52,871 bases of DNA from Colwellia sp. (lineage in GTDB: Bacteria > Pseudomonadota > Gammaproteobacteria > Enterobacterales > Alteromonadaceae): the NCBI GenBank assembly GCA_020630795.1, contig JAHDIK010000019.1, positions 1 through 52,871 on the forward strand. The letters are read 5' to 3'. Shown here piece after piece: positions 8,119 to 15,753 of the stretch. The notes under the pieces are model-generated. The model saw nothing but the letters and a program-made list of their open reading frames with translations. It searched no databases and was not told the origin of the DNA. A program made the translations under genes and the position numbers. The stretch's first letter is position 1. Every line of letters begins with the position of its first letter.

Positions 8119-9485
8119 TATTCGTCTCCTTTTACGATAACTTGAATGCTAAATTGTGATTTTTGTTTTGTATTTATAGTAAGTACGCTGTTCTTAATAC
8201 TGCCGTCGTTACTCAATATTGTTGACGTAGATGAATTAGGTAAGCTAACTCTTGCAACGTTCTTGTTAGAGCTATTTTCAATCACTGTATATTGGAATGT
8301 TAATGTATTAGGTTTTGTTGAATAGCCACTTACAGAATAGGTAACGCCGTCTACTGCAAAGTAGAACGTGGGTGAACCATCGCGTGTATATTTAATAAAT
8401 TTACAATTTAACGCTTTATTGAAGGCAAGTTGTTCTGGGTGTTTAAAGCTCCAGTCTCCCAACACGACACTTCCGTCTTGTCCTCTTCCTTTTACATTTG
8501 GGCCAATATTAAGCAGATCGCCTTTCCAAACACCTGTAATTGAGCAGCTACGTGTGTTAAATCCGTAATTCATTTTTTCAGGCAAGCCTACAGATATTGT
8601 ATAAGGAGGAAGGTCTACAACCTTTTTACGTTGCACAATCGCGGTATTTTCCGCTTTAAGTTCTATTTTTGTACCGCTTAACGAGCGTTTAGCTCTGCTT
8701 GATACGGGGAAAAACTTAATGGTTTTTTCTGGGTTCGTTACAATTAACTGAATGTCAGTATTTGCCCATTTAGGCCACGGCTTTTTAGGTGTAACCATGG
8801 TGAATTTTAGTTTTTGTTTACCACGTTTTAGCGGCCAGTATCTTGACCAGTCTCCTTGGGCTTTAACTTCTTTTCCGTCTATTTCAACCTTGAATATAAA
8901 CTGTGGTTGTGTGCCATATGCTTGTAAAACCGTATCTTTATCTGCATAGGTGTAAAAGTCACCTTCAAAGACAACGGCAAACTCTTTAGACTCTGGCATT
9001 GAAAAATCAGCAATATTGTTTTTTAAAGTGCCTGATTTCACAGGAGAAAGTGATTTTACTTCGTTTAGGTTACGTGTTTTCTTCGTGTCGACTTGGAATA
9101 CCTTGTAACTTAAGTTACTCCAACCTTCACGCTTAGAAAGAACATAGGCAGTAATTTGTTTACGTTGTTCTTCACTATAGATGTTTTTAAAAGCTGGCAT
9201 TCCAGCGTTCGCGAAACCGTTACTAATATTGTTAAAAACGTCAGATGCAGTGTCACCATGAATCCATTCGCCGTCTTTTAAGTTAAAGCCCATTGCTCCA
9301 CTCAAATCTTTTTGATGACACCCTGAGCAAGCAGCGTTATAAAGTTTCTCGCCGCTTTTAATGTGCGCAGCGTTTGATTTCATGCGAGTAATGTCATTAT
9401 CAACTTGGCTAGCGTTGGTTGTGCATGCAAAAATGAACGATAACATACCAATTAACAAGTTATTTTTGTTTGATATTTTAAACAT
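8118..9485 (-). CDS. Exported c-type cytochrome with large C-terminal domain
   Basis: The 455-residue product begins at the ATG at 9485; a longer frame to 9542 would need a TTG and lacks a signal peptide. Residues 1-20 form a signal sequence ending in IFAC, which may be a lipobox. One haem c domain follows: CSGCH at residues 53-57 and a probable methionine ligand in NAGMPAFKN about 40 residues later. The remaining ~350 residues are mostly beta strands and of unknown function. It is the first gene of a two-gene operon with the propeller protein and probably passes its electrons to the respiratory chain. The promoter region contains the palindrome at 9565-9582. Confidence 0.8.
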   Translation of the reverse strand: MFKISNKNNLLIGMLSFIFACTTNASQVDNDITRMKSNAAHIKSGEKLYNAACSGCHQKDLSGAMGFNLKDGEWIHGDTASDVFNNISNGFANAGMPAFKNIYSEEQRKQITAYVLSKREGWSNLSYKVFQVDTKKTRNLNEVKSLSPVKSGTLKNNIADFSMPESKEFAVVFEGDFYTYADKDTVLQAYGTQPQFIFKVEIDGKEVKAQGDWSRYWPLKRGKQKLKFTMVTPKKPWPKWANTDIQLIVTNPEKTIKFFPVSSRAKRSLSGTKIELKAENTAIVQRKKVVDLPPYTISVGLPEKMNYGFNTRSCSITGVWKGDLLNIGPNVKGRGQDGSVVLGDWSFKHPEQLAFNKALNCKFIKYTRDGSPTFYFAVDGVTYSVSGYSTKPNTLTFQYTVIENSSNKNVARVSLPNSSTSTILSNDGSIKNSVLTINTKQKSQFSIQVIVKGDE

Positions 9486-9564
9486 ATATTTTATTTCTGA
9501 ATTTAAGTTTTTGGGTTTAGTTAATGCAACACAGCTCTGCAAATAACAACTTTTTTACTATACA

Positions 9565-9582
9565 AATGTTAACGTTAACATT
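9565..9582. promoter_or_regulatory. Perfect 18-bp palindromic operator, LacI-type
   Basis: AATGTTAACGTTAACATT is a perfect palindrome centred on CG, the usual geometry for LacI/GalR-family operators. It lies 80 bases before the cytochrome start and 179 bases before the divergent uxuB start. No regulator gene is next to it; its regulator may lie elsewhere. Confidence 0.7.
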
Positions 9583-9760
9583 GTTGGATTGGTTTTTCTA
9601 TTGATTTTGTTGGTCTGCGTGTAAATTTAGGTTGGTTTGTTAAAAATATAAATCAAAATAAAAATTATCAGTCAATTATGTTTTTTATCTGTAAAGTCAT
9701 ATGTAAAGTGTAGTATATTATATATAAATTTAGATAATCATCTTTCTATAGGAAAACCGA

Positions 9761-11236
9761 ATGAACCCTTTGTGTAATGATAAGCTGAGCGAGCTTAAAG
9801 ATAATGGAGTAGATATACCTAATTATCGTTTACATGGAAATACACCTAAAGTGGGTATAGTACATATTGGTCCGGGTGCTTTTTTTAGAGGTCATCAAGC
9901 GTGGTATACCCATCAAGCATTGCAATCGCAAGGTGGAGATTGGAGTATATGTGCTGTATCAATGCGTTCTGCTGGTGTAAGTGAAGCGCTTACGCCACAA
10001 GATGGTTTATACGGATTGGCGCAGCTTGATAGCAATACTGCTTATCAAGTCATCGGTTCAATTAGTGAAGTACTGGTAGCACAGCAACAATTTGAAGAGG
10101 TAATTGCTCGTTTAGCCGCGCCGCATACTAAGTTTGTAACGCTTACAATTACCGAAAAAGGTTACTGTTTAAATACAGACGGTAAACTAGATTTTACTAA
10201 TAAAGAAATTATTCAGGATCTTAAAGGTGAATCGCAACCTATTACCGCAGTAGGTATGCTAACTATGGCGTTGTCAAAACGTAAATTAGCTGGATTACAG
10301 CCCTTGTGTATTTTGAGTTGTGACAATATTACCGATAACGGTAAGAAATTACGTGCGGCTATTATTGAGTTTGCAGCGAAGAAAGATGAAGAATTGTCTT
10401 TATGGTTACAACAACACCTTATTTGTCCATGTACCATGGTGGATAGTATTACCCCCGCGACTGATGACGCACTTCGAGAGTTAATGAGTAAAGAGCTACT
10501 TGTTAATGACAAGTGGCCGATAAAACGCGAATCGTTTGTTCAATGGGTGATTGAAGACACATTACCAGACGATTGTCCTGCTTGGGAAGCTGCCGGCGCA
10601 ACGTTAACGTCTGATGTTCGTGGTTTTGAAAACGCAAAGTTAAGGTTGTTAAATTGTCCTCATTCTACACTCGCTTATATAGGCGTATTGCTGGGTATTG
10701 AAACGGTATTTGATGTTATGCAGCAGCCAGGGCTAGTCGCGTTTGTAGAAAAAATGATAGATGAAGAGGTGATTCCGTCGTTTGTATCACCTAAAGAGCT
10801 AGACGCAAAACAATACAGTAATGATATTTTAGATCGTTTTAGAAACCCAGAAATTAGGCATTTACTTGCTCAAATAGCATGGGACGGTTCTCAAAAGCTA
10901 CCAATGCGTATCCTTCCTATTATTGAAGAAAATTTACAACATAATCGTTCTGTGGCTTCATTAAGTTTTGCTGTAGCAGCATGGTTTTTGTTTATTCGTA
11001 AACGATTTATTGAGAAAGACGAGTTGGTAGATCCACTTGCAAGTGCTTTATTTGATAAGGTTTCAGCATGTAACGATGATGCGGAACATGATATTGCTAT
11101 ATTATTGTCTTTCGATGATGTGTTTACATCACAATTATCAAATAATGAAAAATTTGCGTATTATTTACAAAATGCTTATAAAACATTATTACCGTTAATT
11201 AAGAATGAGCCTTGTGACTGGCAAGCCTTAGTTTAA
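9761..11236 (+). CDS. uxuB: Fructuronate reductase / mannitol dehydrogenase family
   Basis: This 491-residue cytosolic oxidoreductase belongs to the polyol-specific long-chain dehydrogenase family. The NAD-binding segment is VGIVHIGPGAFFRGHQAWY (about residues 31-49); the TITEKGYCL motif (about 128-136) and the C-terminal helical domain (VQWVIEDTLP, RLLNCPHSTLAYIGVLLGIE) are typical. UxuB reduces D-fructuronate to D-mannonate with NADH; mannitol 2-dehydrogenases are close relatives and cannot be excluded. The co-directional KDG kinase favours the uronate role, although the mannonate dehydratase that would link the two (UxuA) is not in the window. It is followed by an intercistronic hairpin and the symporter gene. 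Confidence 0.8.
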   Translation: MNPLCNDKLSELKDNGVDIPNYRLHGNTPKVGIVHIGPGAFFRGHQAWYTHQALQSQGGDWSICAVSMRSAGVSEALTPQDGLYGLAQLDSNTAYQVIGSISEVLVAQQQFEEVIARLAAPHTKFVTLTITEKGYCLNTDGKLDFTNKEIIQDLKGESQPITAVGMLTMALSKRKLAGLQPLCILSCDNITDNGKKLRAAIIEFAAKKDEELSLWLQQHLICPCTMVDSITPATDDALRELMSKELLVNDKWPIKRESFVQWVIEDTLPDDCPAWEAAGATLTSDVRGFENAKLRLLNCPHSTLAYIGVLLGIETVFDVMQQPGLVAFVEKMIDEEVIPSFVSPKELDAKQYSNDILDRFRNPEIRHLLAQIAWDGSQKLPMRILPIIEENLQHNRSVASLSFAVAAWFLFIRKRFIEKDELVDPLASALFDKVSACNDDAEHDIAILLSFDDVFTSQLSNNEKFAYYLQNAYKTLLPLIKNEPCDWQALV

Positions 11237-11258
11237 TATTTGTGTAACGAAAGAGGGG

Positions 11259-11285
11259 TCAGCTGAAAATTGATTTTTCAGCTGA
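11259..11285 (+). other. Strong intercistronic hairpin between uxuB and the symporter gene
   Basis: A perfect 11-bp inverted repeat, TCAGCTGAAAA and TTTTCAGCTGA, spaced by 5 bases, with no T-run after it. It may adjust mRNA stability between the two genes or serve as a protein-binding site. Confidence 0.5.
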
Positions 11286-11324
11286 AATTAATCATTTAAA
11301 AACAATTAGAATAATAGGAATAAA

Positions 11325-12893
11325 ATGAATATAACGTTGGATAGCTTAGATATTGGCGTATTTATCGCTTATGTTATTGGCTTGTTGATTATCGCGCTTT
11401 GGATATCTAGAGACGAAAAGTCGCACGAAAAAAATACCGAAGATTACTTTTTAGCGAGTAAAGCACTTCCATGGTGGGCTATTGGTGCTTCATTGATCGC
11501 CTCAAATATCTCTGCCGAGCAAATTATCGGCATGTCAGGTTCTGGTTTTGCTATAGGTTTAGGTATTGCGTCATATGAATGGATGGCAGCAATTACATTA
11601 ATACTTGTAGGTAAATACTTATTACCTATCTTTTTGAAGAACGAAATTTTCACAATGCCTCAGTACCTTGAACAAAGGTTTGATAGCAAAGTTAAAACAA
11701 CGTTAGCCTTATTTTGGTTGGCGGTATACATTTTTGTAAACTTAACTGCTGTATTATGGTTGGGTGGTATGGCGATAGAAACGGTTGCAGGTATTGATTG
11801 GATGTACGGCATGGCGTTTTTAGCAATATTCTCTGTTGCATACTCTTTATACGGTGGATTAAAAGCGGTTGCGTTTACAGATATTATTCAAGTGGTACTG
11901 TTAATTTTCGGTGGTTTATTACTGAGCTATTTAGCACTTGATGCTGTGTCTGAAGGTGCAGGTATTATGGCTGGCTTCAATGTATTGTCGCAAGAAATAC
12001 CAGGCCACTTTGATATGATTTTAAGTCCTGAAAACCCTAACTATATGAGTTTGCCGGGTATTTCAGTACTTGTTGGTGGTTTATGGGTTATGAATATTGG
12101 TTACTGGGGATTTAACCAATACATTATCCAACGTGCGTTAGCAGCTAAAGACCTACAAGAAGCACAGAAAGGTATTGCGTTTGCGGCTTACCTAAAACTC
12201 CTTATGCCTGTTATTGTTGTATTACCTGGTATAGCAGCGGTTGTGTTGTTCCCAACATTAACAACACCTGATCAAGCATATCCGTCAATGATGTCATTAA
12301 TGCCTGTTGGTATTAAAGGTTTAGTTTTTGCTGCGTTAGTTGCTGCTATTGTATCTTCACTAGCGTCGATGACTAACTCAATCTCTACTATTTTCACAAT
12401 GGACATTTACAGCAAGTTAAAACCTAACCAAAGCCAAACGCATTACGTAACGGTTGGTCGTATTGCTACGTTAACGGCATTGATTGTTGCGTTAGTAACG
12501 GCGTATCCATTATTAGGTAAGTCTGAACAAGCATTCCAGTTTATCCAAGAGTTTTCTGGATTCTTCTCTCCGGGCATCGTAGTTATCTTCTTGTTAGGTA
12601 TGTTCTATAAACGTACTACATCGTTAGGTGCATTAGCTGCTGCTCTAGGTTCTGCTGGGTTCTCATTTGCACTTAAAATGATGATGCCTGAAGTACCTTT
12701 TATGGACCGTATTGGTATTGTGTTCTTACTTTGTTTAGCGCTTGCTATTATTGTATCCCACCTCGATAAGCCGTCGGATCACGACTATAGCGTAAGTTTA
12801 GATGAAGTATCTTTTGAAACTGATAAAGGTTTTAATATAGCAGGTATTGGTTGTGCGCTAATATTAATCGCACTTTATGCTACTTGGTGGTAG
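11325..12893 (+). CDS. Sodium/sugar symporter, SSS family, vSGLT-like
   Basis: This 522-residue membrane protein has about 14 helices and is very close to the Vibrio sodium/galactose transporter vSGLT: STEDYFLA-type N-terminus (NTEDYFLASKALPWWAIGAS), NISAEQIIGMSGSG, ASYEWMAAITL, NIGYWGFNQYIIQRALAAKD, VSSLASMTNS and FQFIQEFSG. Residues I recall as galactose ligands in vSGLT (N and Q in NISAEQ, Y and E in YEWM, N in MNIGYW, K in YLKLLMP, Q in FIQE) are kept, but the Ser after YEWM is Ala. It imports a hexose or related sugar with Na+ across the inner membrane. Context leaves galactose, glucose or a uronate open. Confidence 0.88.
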   Translation: MNITLDSLDIGVFIAYVIGLLIIALWISRDEKSHEKNTEDYFLASKALPWWAIGASLIASNISAEQIIGMSGSGFAIGLGIASYEWMAAITLILVGKYLLPIFLKNEIFTMPQYLEQRFDSKVKTTLALFWLAVYIFVNLTAVLWLGGMAIETVAGIDWMYGMAFLAIFSVAYSLYGGLKAVAFTDIIQVVLLIFGGLLLSYLALDAVSEGAGIMAGFNVLSQEIPGHFDMILSPENPNYMSLPGISVLVGGLWVMNIGYWGFNQYIIQRALAAKDLQEAQKGIAFAAYLKLLMPVIVVLPGIAAVVLFPTLTTPDQAYPSMMSLMPVGIKGLVFAALVAAIVSSLASMTNSISTIFTMDIYSKLKPNQSQTHYVTVGRIATLTALIVALVTAYPLLGKSEQAFQFIQEFSGFFSPGIVVIFLLGMFYKRTTSLGALAAALGSAGFSFALKMMMPEVPFMDRIGIVFLLCLALAIIVSHLDKPSDHDYSVSLDEVSFETDKGFNIAGIGCALILIALYATWW

Positions 12894-12919
12894 AAGTTTT
12901 CATCAATTTTCATGTATAA

Positions 12920-12947
12920 TAAAAGGCTAGCATTCGCTAGCCTTTTT
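12920..12947 (+). terminator. Terminator after the symporter gene
   Basis: AAAAGGCTAGC, loop ATTC, GCTAGCCTTTTT. It lies between the symporter and kdgK genes, so kdgK expression depends on read-through or a local promoter. Confidence 0.85.
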
Positions 12948-12975
12948 ATTTCTTTTTTGCATATGGAGAGTTATT

Positions 12976-13887
12976 TTGTCATCTATGTTAATCATTGGTG
13001 AGTGCATGTTGGAATTGCGCACCGATAGCGATAATCGATTAGTTAAATCATACGCTGGAGACACCTACAATAGTGCGGTGTATGCAAAACGTTATTTTCC
13101 AGAAGCTGACATTTTTTACCTTACGGCCGTAGGTAAAGATTCATTTAGCGATGAAATGCTAAACGTTTGGGCTGAAGAAGGTGTAAACTCATCTTATGTT
13201 CAAACGTCTGAAGCGAAACAAATTGGTATCTATTCAATTTCAACTGACGAATACGGCGAACGCAGTTTTTCATATTGGCGTGAAGGTTCGGCAGCGACTG
13301 AATTAATGCAAATTCTAGACACTAACAAACTTGCAGAAGACAAGTTTGATCTTGTTTATTTTAGCGGTATCACGTTAGCGGTTTATAGTGATGAAGATAA
13401 GCAAAAGCTAATCGACTTTATTCAAGTATTGCGTAGTAACGGTGCAAAAGTTGCTTTTGACCCTAATTACCGTCCAAGAATGTGGAACGGAAATGAACAT
13501 GCCATTAAATGGTTAGAAAAAGCCTATGCGTGTAGCGATATTGTATTGCCAGGATTAGAAGATCATGAAGATTTACTTGGCCAAAATACACGCGACGCTG
13601 TTCAAGGTTATGTTGGTAATTTTGCTGTAACGGAACAAGTGATAAAGTGTGGCGCTGAAGGTGTATATACTTATGATGGTGATAATAACGAATTTCACCT
13701 ACCATTTACCCCAGCAAAACAGCAAATAGATTCAACCGCTGCAGGTGATTCATTTGCAGGTACATATTTAGCCGCTCGATTAAAGGGCGAAGATATTCAA
13801 AGCGCAATGGCAGCAGCTGCGGGAGTTGCTTCTATTGTAGTACAGCACAGAGGTGCGATCGTCGATAAAAAGCATTTTTCTTCATAG
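12976..13887 (+). CDS. kdgK: 2-dehydro-3-deoxygluconokinase (KDG kinase)
   Basis: This 303-residue PfkB-family kinase phosphorylates 2-keto-3-deoxygluconate to KDPG, the substrate of Eda. Close resemblance to E. coli KdgK is visible: IIGECMLEL at the start, YAGDTYNSAVYAKR (substrate lid), TAVGKDSFSDEML, DPNYRPRMW, and the C-terminal anion hole and base DSTAAGDSFAGTYLAARL (about residues 251-270). The start is TTG at 12976 with GGAGAG six bases before it. The KDPG it makes feeds the eda gene at 34170. galE follows by 48 bases and is probably co-transcribed. Confidence 0.9.
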   Translation: MSSMLIIGECMLELRTDSDNRLVKSYAGDTYNSAVYAKRYFPEADIFYLTAVGKDSFSDEMLNVWAEEGVNSSYVQTSEAKQIGIYSISTDEYGERSFSYWREGSAATELMQILDTNKLAEDKFDLVYFSGITLAVYSDEDKQKLIDFIQVLRSNGAKVAFDPNYRPRMWNGNEHAIKWLEKAYACSDIVLPGLEDHEDLLGQNTRDAVQGYVGNFAVTEQVIKCGAEGVYTYDGDNNEFHLPFTPAKQQIDSTAAGDSFAGTYLAARLKGEDIQSAMAAAAGVASIVVQHRGAIVDKKHFSS

Positions 13888-13935
13888 AAAACACAATGCT
13901 TAACGACAACTTAATTACATAATGGAGATTTTATT

Positions 13936-14949
13936 GTGAAAATATTGGTAACAGGTGGAGCAGGGTATATTGGTTCACATACTTGTATTGAGTTATTAGC
14001 AGCTAATCACGAAGTAGTCATTGTTGATAACCTAAGTAACAGTAGTGAAGAGTCGCTACGTCGTGTAGAAAAAATTGCGGGTAAGCCCGTAACGTTTATA
14101 AATGCTGATATTCGTGATGAAGAGGCTTTAGATAAAGCGTTTGCTGAACATAACGTAGATTCAGTTATTCACTTTGCAGGTTTAAAAGCTGTTGGTGAGT
14201 CTACAGAACAACCGCTTAAATACTACGATAATAACGTAAATGGTTCTCGTGTATTAATGCAAGTAATGGAAAAGCACAACGTAAACACTTTAGTATTTAG
14301 TTCGTCAGCTACTGTTTATGGCGATCCTGCTACAGTTCCAATTACAGAAGACTTTCCATTAAGTACAACTAACCCTTATGGCCAAACGAAGTTAGTAGTT
14401 GAACAAATGTGTCGTGAAACGGTTAACGCAAATAAAGATCTTAGCGTGGTATTATTGCGCTACTTTAACCCGGTAGGCGCTCATATTTCTGGTACTATTG
14501 GTGAAGATCCTAAAGGTATTCCAAATAACTTAATGCCATTTATTACGCAAGTTGCTGTTGGAAAACGTGAGTTTTTATCAGTATTCGGTGATGATTACGA
14601 TACAGTTGATGGTACTGGTGTACGTGACTATATTCACGTAGTTGATTTAGCTAAAGGGCATTTACAAGCGATTGAAAAGTTACATGGAAATGCAGGTTGC
14701 CACACATTTAACTTAGGTACAGGCCAAGGTTATTCAGTAATAGAAATGGTTAACGCGTTTTCAAAAGCTTGCGGTAAAGAAGTTCCGTATAAAATTGTAG
14801 ATCGTCGCCCAGGTGATATTGGTCAATGTTATGCGAACCCTGAGTACGCTGCGTCTATATTAGATTGGAAAGCTGAAAAGTCTCTTGATGACATGGTTAA
14901 TGACTCGTGGCGCTGGCAGTCAAATAATCCAAATGGATACAATGTATAA
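13936..14949 (+). CDS. galE: UDP-glucose 4-epimerase
   Basis: This 337-residue cytosolic short-chain dehydrogenase interconverts UDP-galactose and UDP-glucose (Leloir pathway, also supplying UDP-Gal for surface glycans). It shows the NAD-binding [10 protein letters not shown] (residues 7-16), [13 protein letters not shown], the catalytic SSSATVYG serine and the NPYGQTK tyrosine/lysine pair (about residues 148-154), plus [12 protein letters not shown] and [11 protein letters not shown]. The start is GTG with GGAG nine bases before it. It lies 48 bases after kdgK. The galT and galK genes are not nearby, so a role in galactose catabolism versus glycan synthesis remains open. Confidence 0.95.
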   Translation: MKILVTGGAGYIGSHTCIELLAANHEVVIVDNLSNSSEESLRRVEKIAGKPVTFINADIRDEEALDKAFAEHNVDSVIHFAGLKAVGESTEQPLKYYDNNVNGSRVLMQVMEKHNVNTLVFSSSATVYGDPATVPITEDFPLSTTNPYGQTKLVVEQMCRETVNANKDLSVVLLRYFNPVGAHISGTIGEDPKGIPNNLMPFITQVAVGKREFLSVFGDDYDTVDGTGVRDYIHVVDLAKGHLQAIEKLHGNAGCHTFNLGTGQGYSVIEMVNAFSKACGKEVPYKIVDRRPGDIGQCYANPEYAASILDWKAEKSLDDMVNDSWRWQSNNPNGYNV

Positions 14950-14996
14950 TTAACGGCATTTTTTAATGCTTTGTGGTTAAACGTTTTCATTTTTAT

Positions 14997-15027
14997 AAAA
15001 CCTATCACCTATGTGGTAGGTTTTTTG
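14997..15027 (+). terminator. Terminator after galE
   Basis: AACCTATCAC, loop CTAT, GTGGTAGGTT followed by a T-run; ends the kdgK-galE unit. Confidence 0.8.
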
Positions 15028-15102
15028 TTTATGTACAGAATGAAATTTTGCATAATGCCATTCACAACTATTTAATCAATAAAATGCTATAAGGGAACCA
15101 TT

Positions 15103-15453
15103 GTGGCTGAAGAAACTATCTTTTCTAAAATTATACGTCAAGAAATTCCAACTCCGCTTTTATATCAAGACGATTTAGTCAGTGCGTTTAGAGATATTTC
15201 ACCTAACGCTAAAAGCCATATTTTGATTATTCCTAATAAGCTTATTCCTACGGTCAACGATGTAACCGAAGACGACGAGCTTGCCTTAGGTAGAATGTTT
15301 ACCGTCGCTAAAAAGCTCGCTAAAGAAGAAGGGATTGATGAAAGCGGTTACCGTTTAATCATGAACTGTAATAAACATGCAGGGCAAGAGGTATTTCATA
15401 TTCATATGCATCTTGTAGGCGGTGAGCCTTTAGGAAAAATGCTGTCAATATAG
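15103..15453 (+). CDS. hinT: HIT-family purine nucleoside phosphoramidase
   Basis: This 116-residue protein is a histidine-triad hydrolase of the HinT branch, which cleaves AMP-lysine and other adenosine phosphoramidates in the cytoplasm. It shows [12 protein letters not shown] at the start, [18 protein letters not shown], and the catalytic triad motif HIHMHLVGG (about residues 100-108). The start is GTG at 15103 with AAGGGA just upstream. The gene is monocistronic, lying between galE and the TPP riboswitch. Confidence 0.95.
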   Translation: MAEETIFSKIIRQEIPTPLLYQDDLVSAFRDISPNAKSHILIIPNKLIPTVNDVTEDDELALGRMFTVAKKLAKEEGIDESGYRLIMNCNKHAGQEVFHIHMHLVGGEPLGKMLSI

Positions 15454-15575
15454 TGATTAAGTAGCGCTCATTCCGCATTTTATATTGATTCTTTCTATAG
15501 AATGCGGATAAGTACTTATCGCTATTCCATATACGCTGTACTTTTACAGGAATATTGTTAAGATGCACGCCAAAA

Positions 15576-15655
15576 CCAAGGGGTGCCATGTTCTATGGCT
15601 GAGATGCTTTGCAAACCCTTTGAACCTGAACCGGTTAATTCTGGCGGAGGAATGG
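15576..15655 (+). ncRNA. TPP riboswitch (THI element)
   Basis: The conserved blocks are in order: GGGGTGCC (15580-15587), GGCTGAGATG (15598-15607), then ACCCTTTGAACCTGAACCGG (15615-15634) followed by TTAATTCTGGCGGAGGAATG. These form the pyrimidine- and pyrophosphate-sensing arms of the thiamine pyrophosphate aptamer. It lies about 100 bases before a TonB-dependent receptor gene. Downstream, TTTGTTATTA (15660-15669) can pair with TAATAACAAA (15691-15700), a possible expression platform. No T-run follows, so control of translation is more likely than termination. Confidence 0.96.
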
Positions 15656-15753
15656 TGAATTTGTTATTATGTATTTCGTTAAAGCTTATGTAATAACAAA
15701 GCGTTAATAATATCCTACCTGCGCTAGATCTAATTTTATAAATAGAGATCTTA

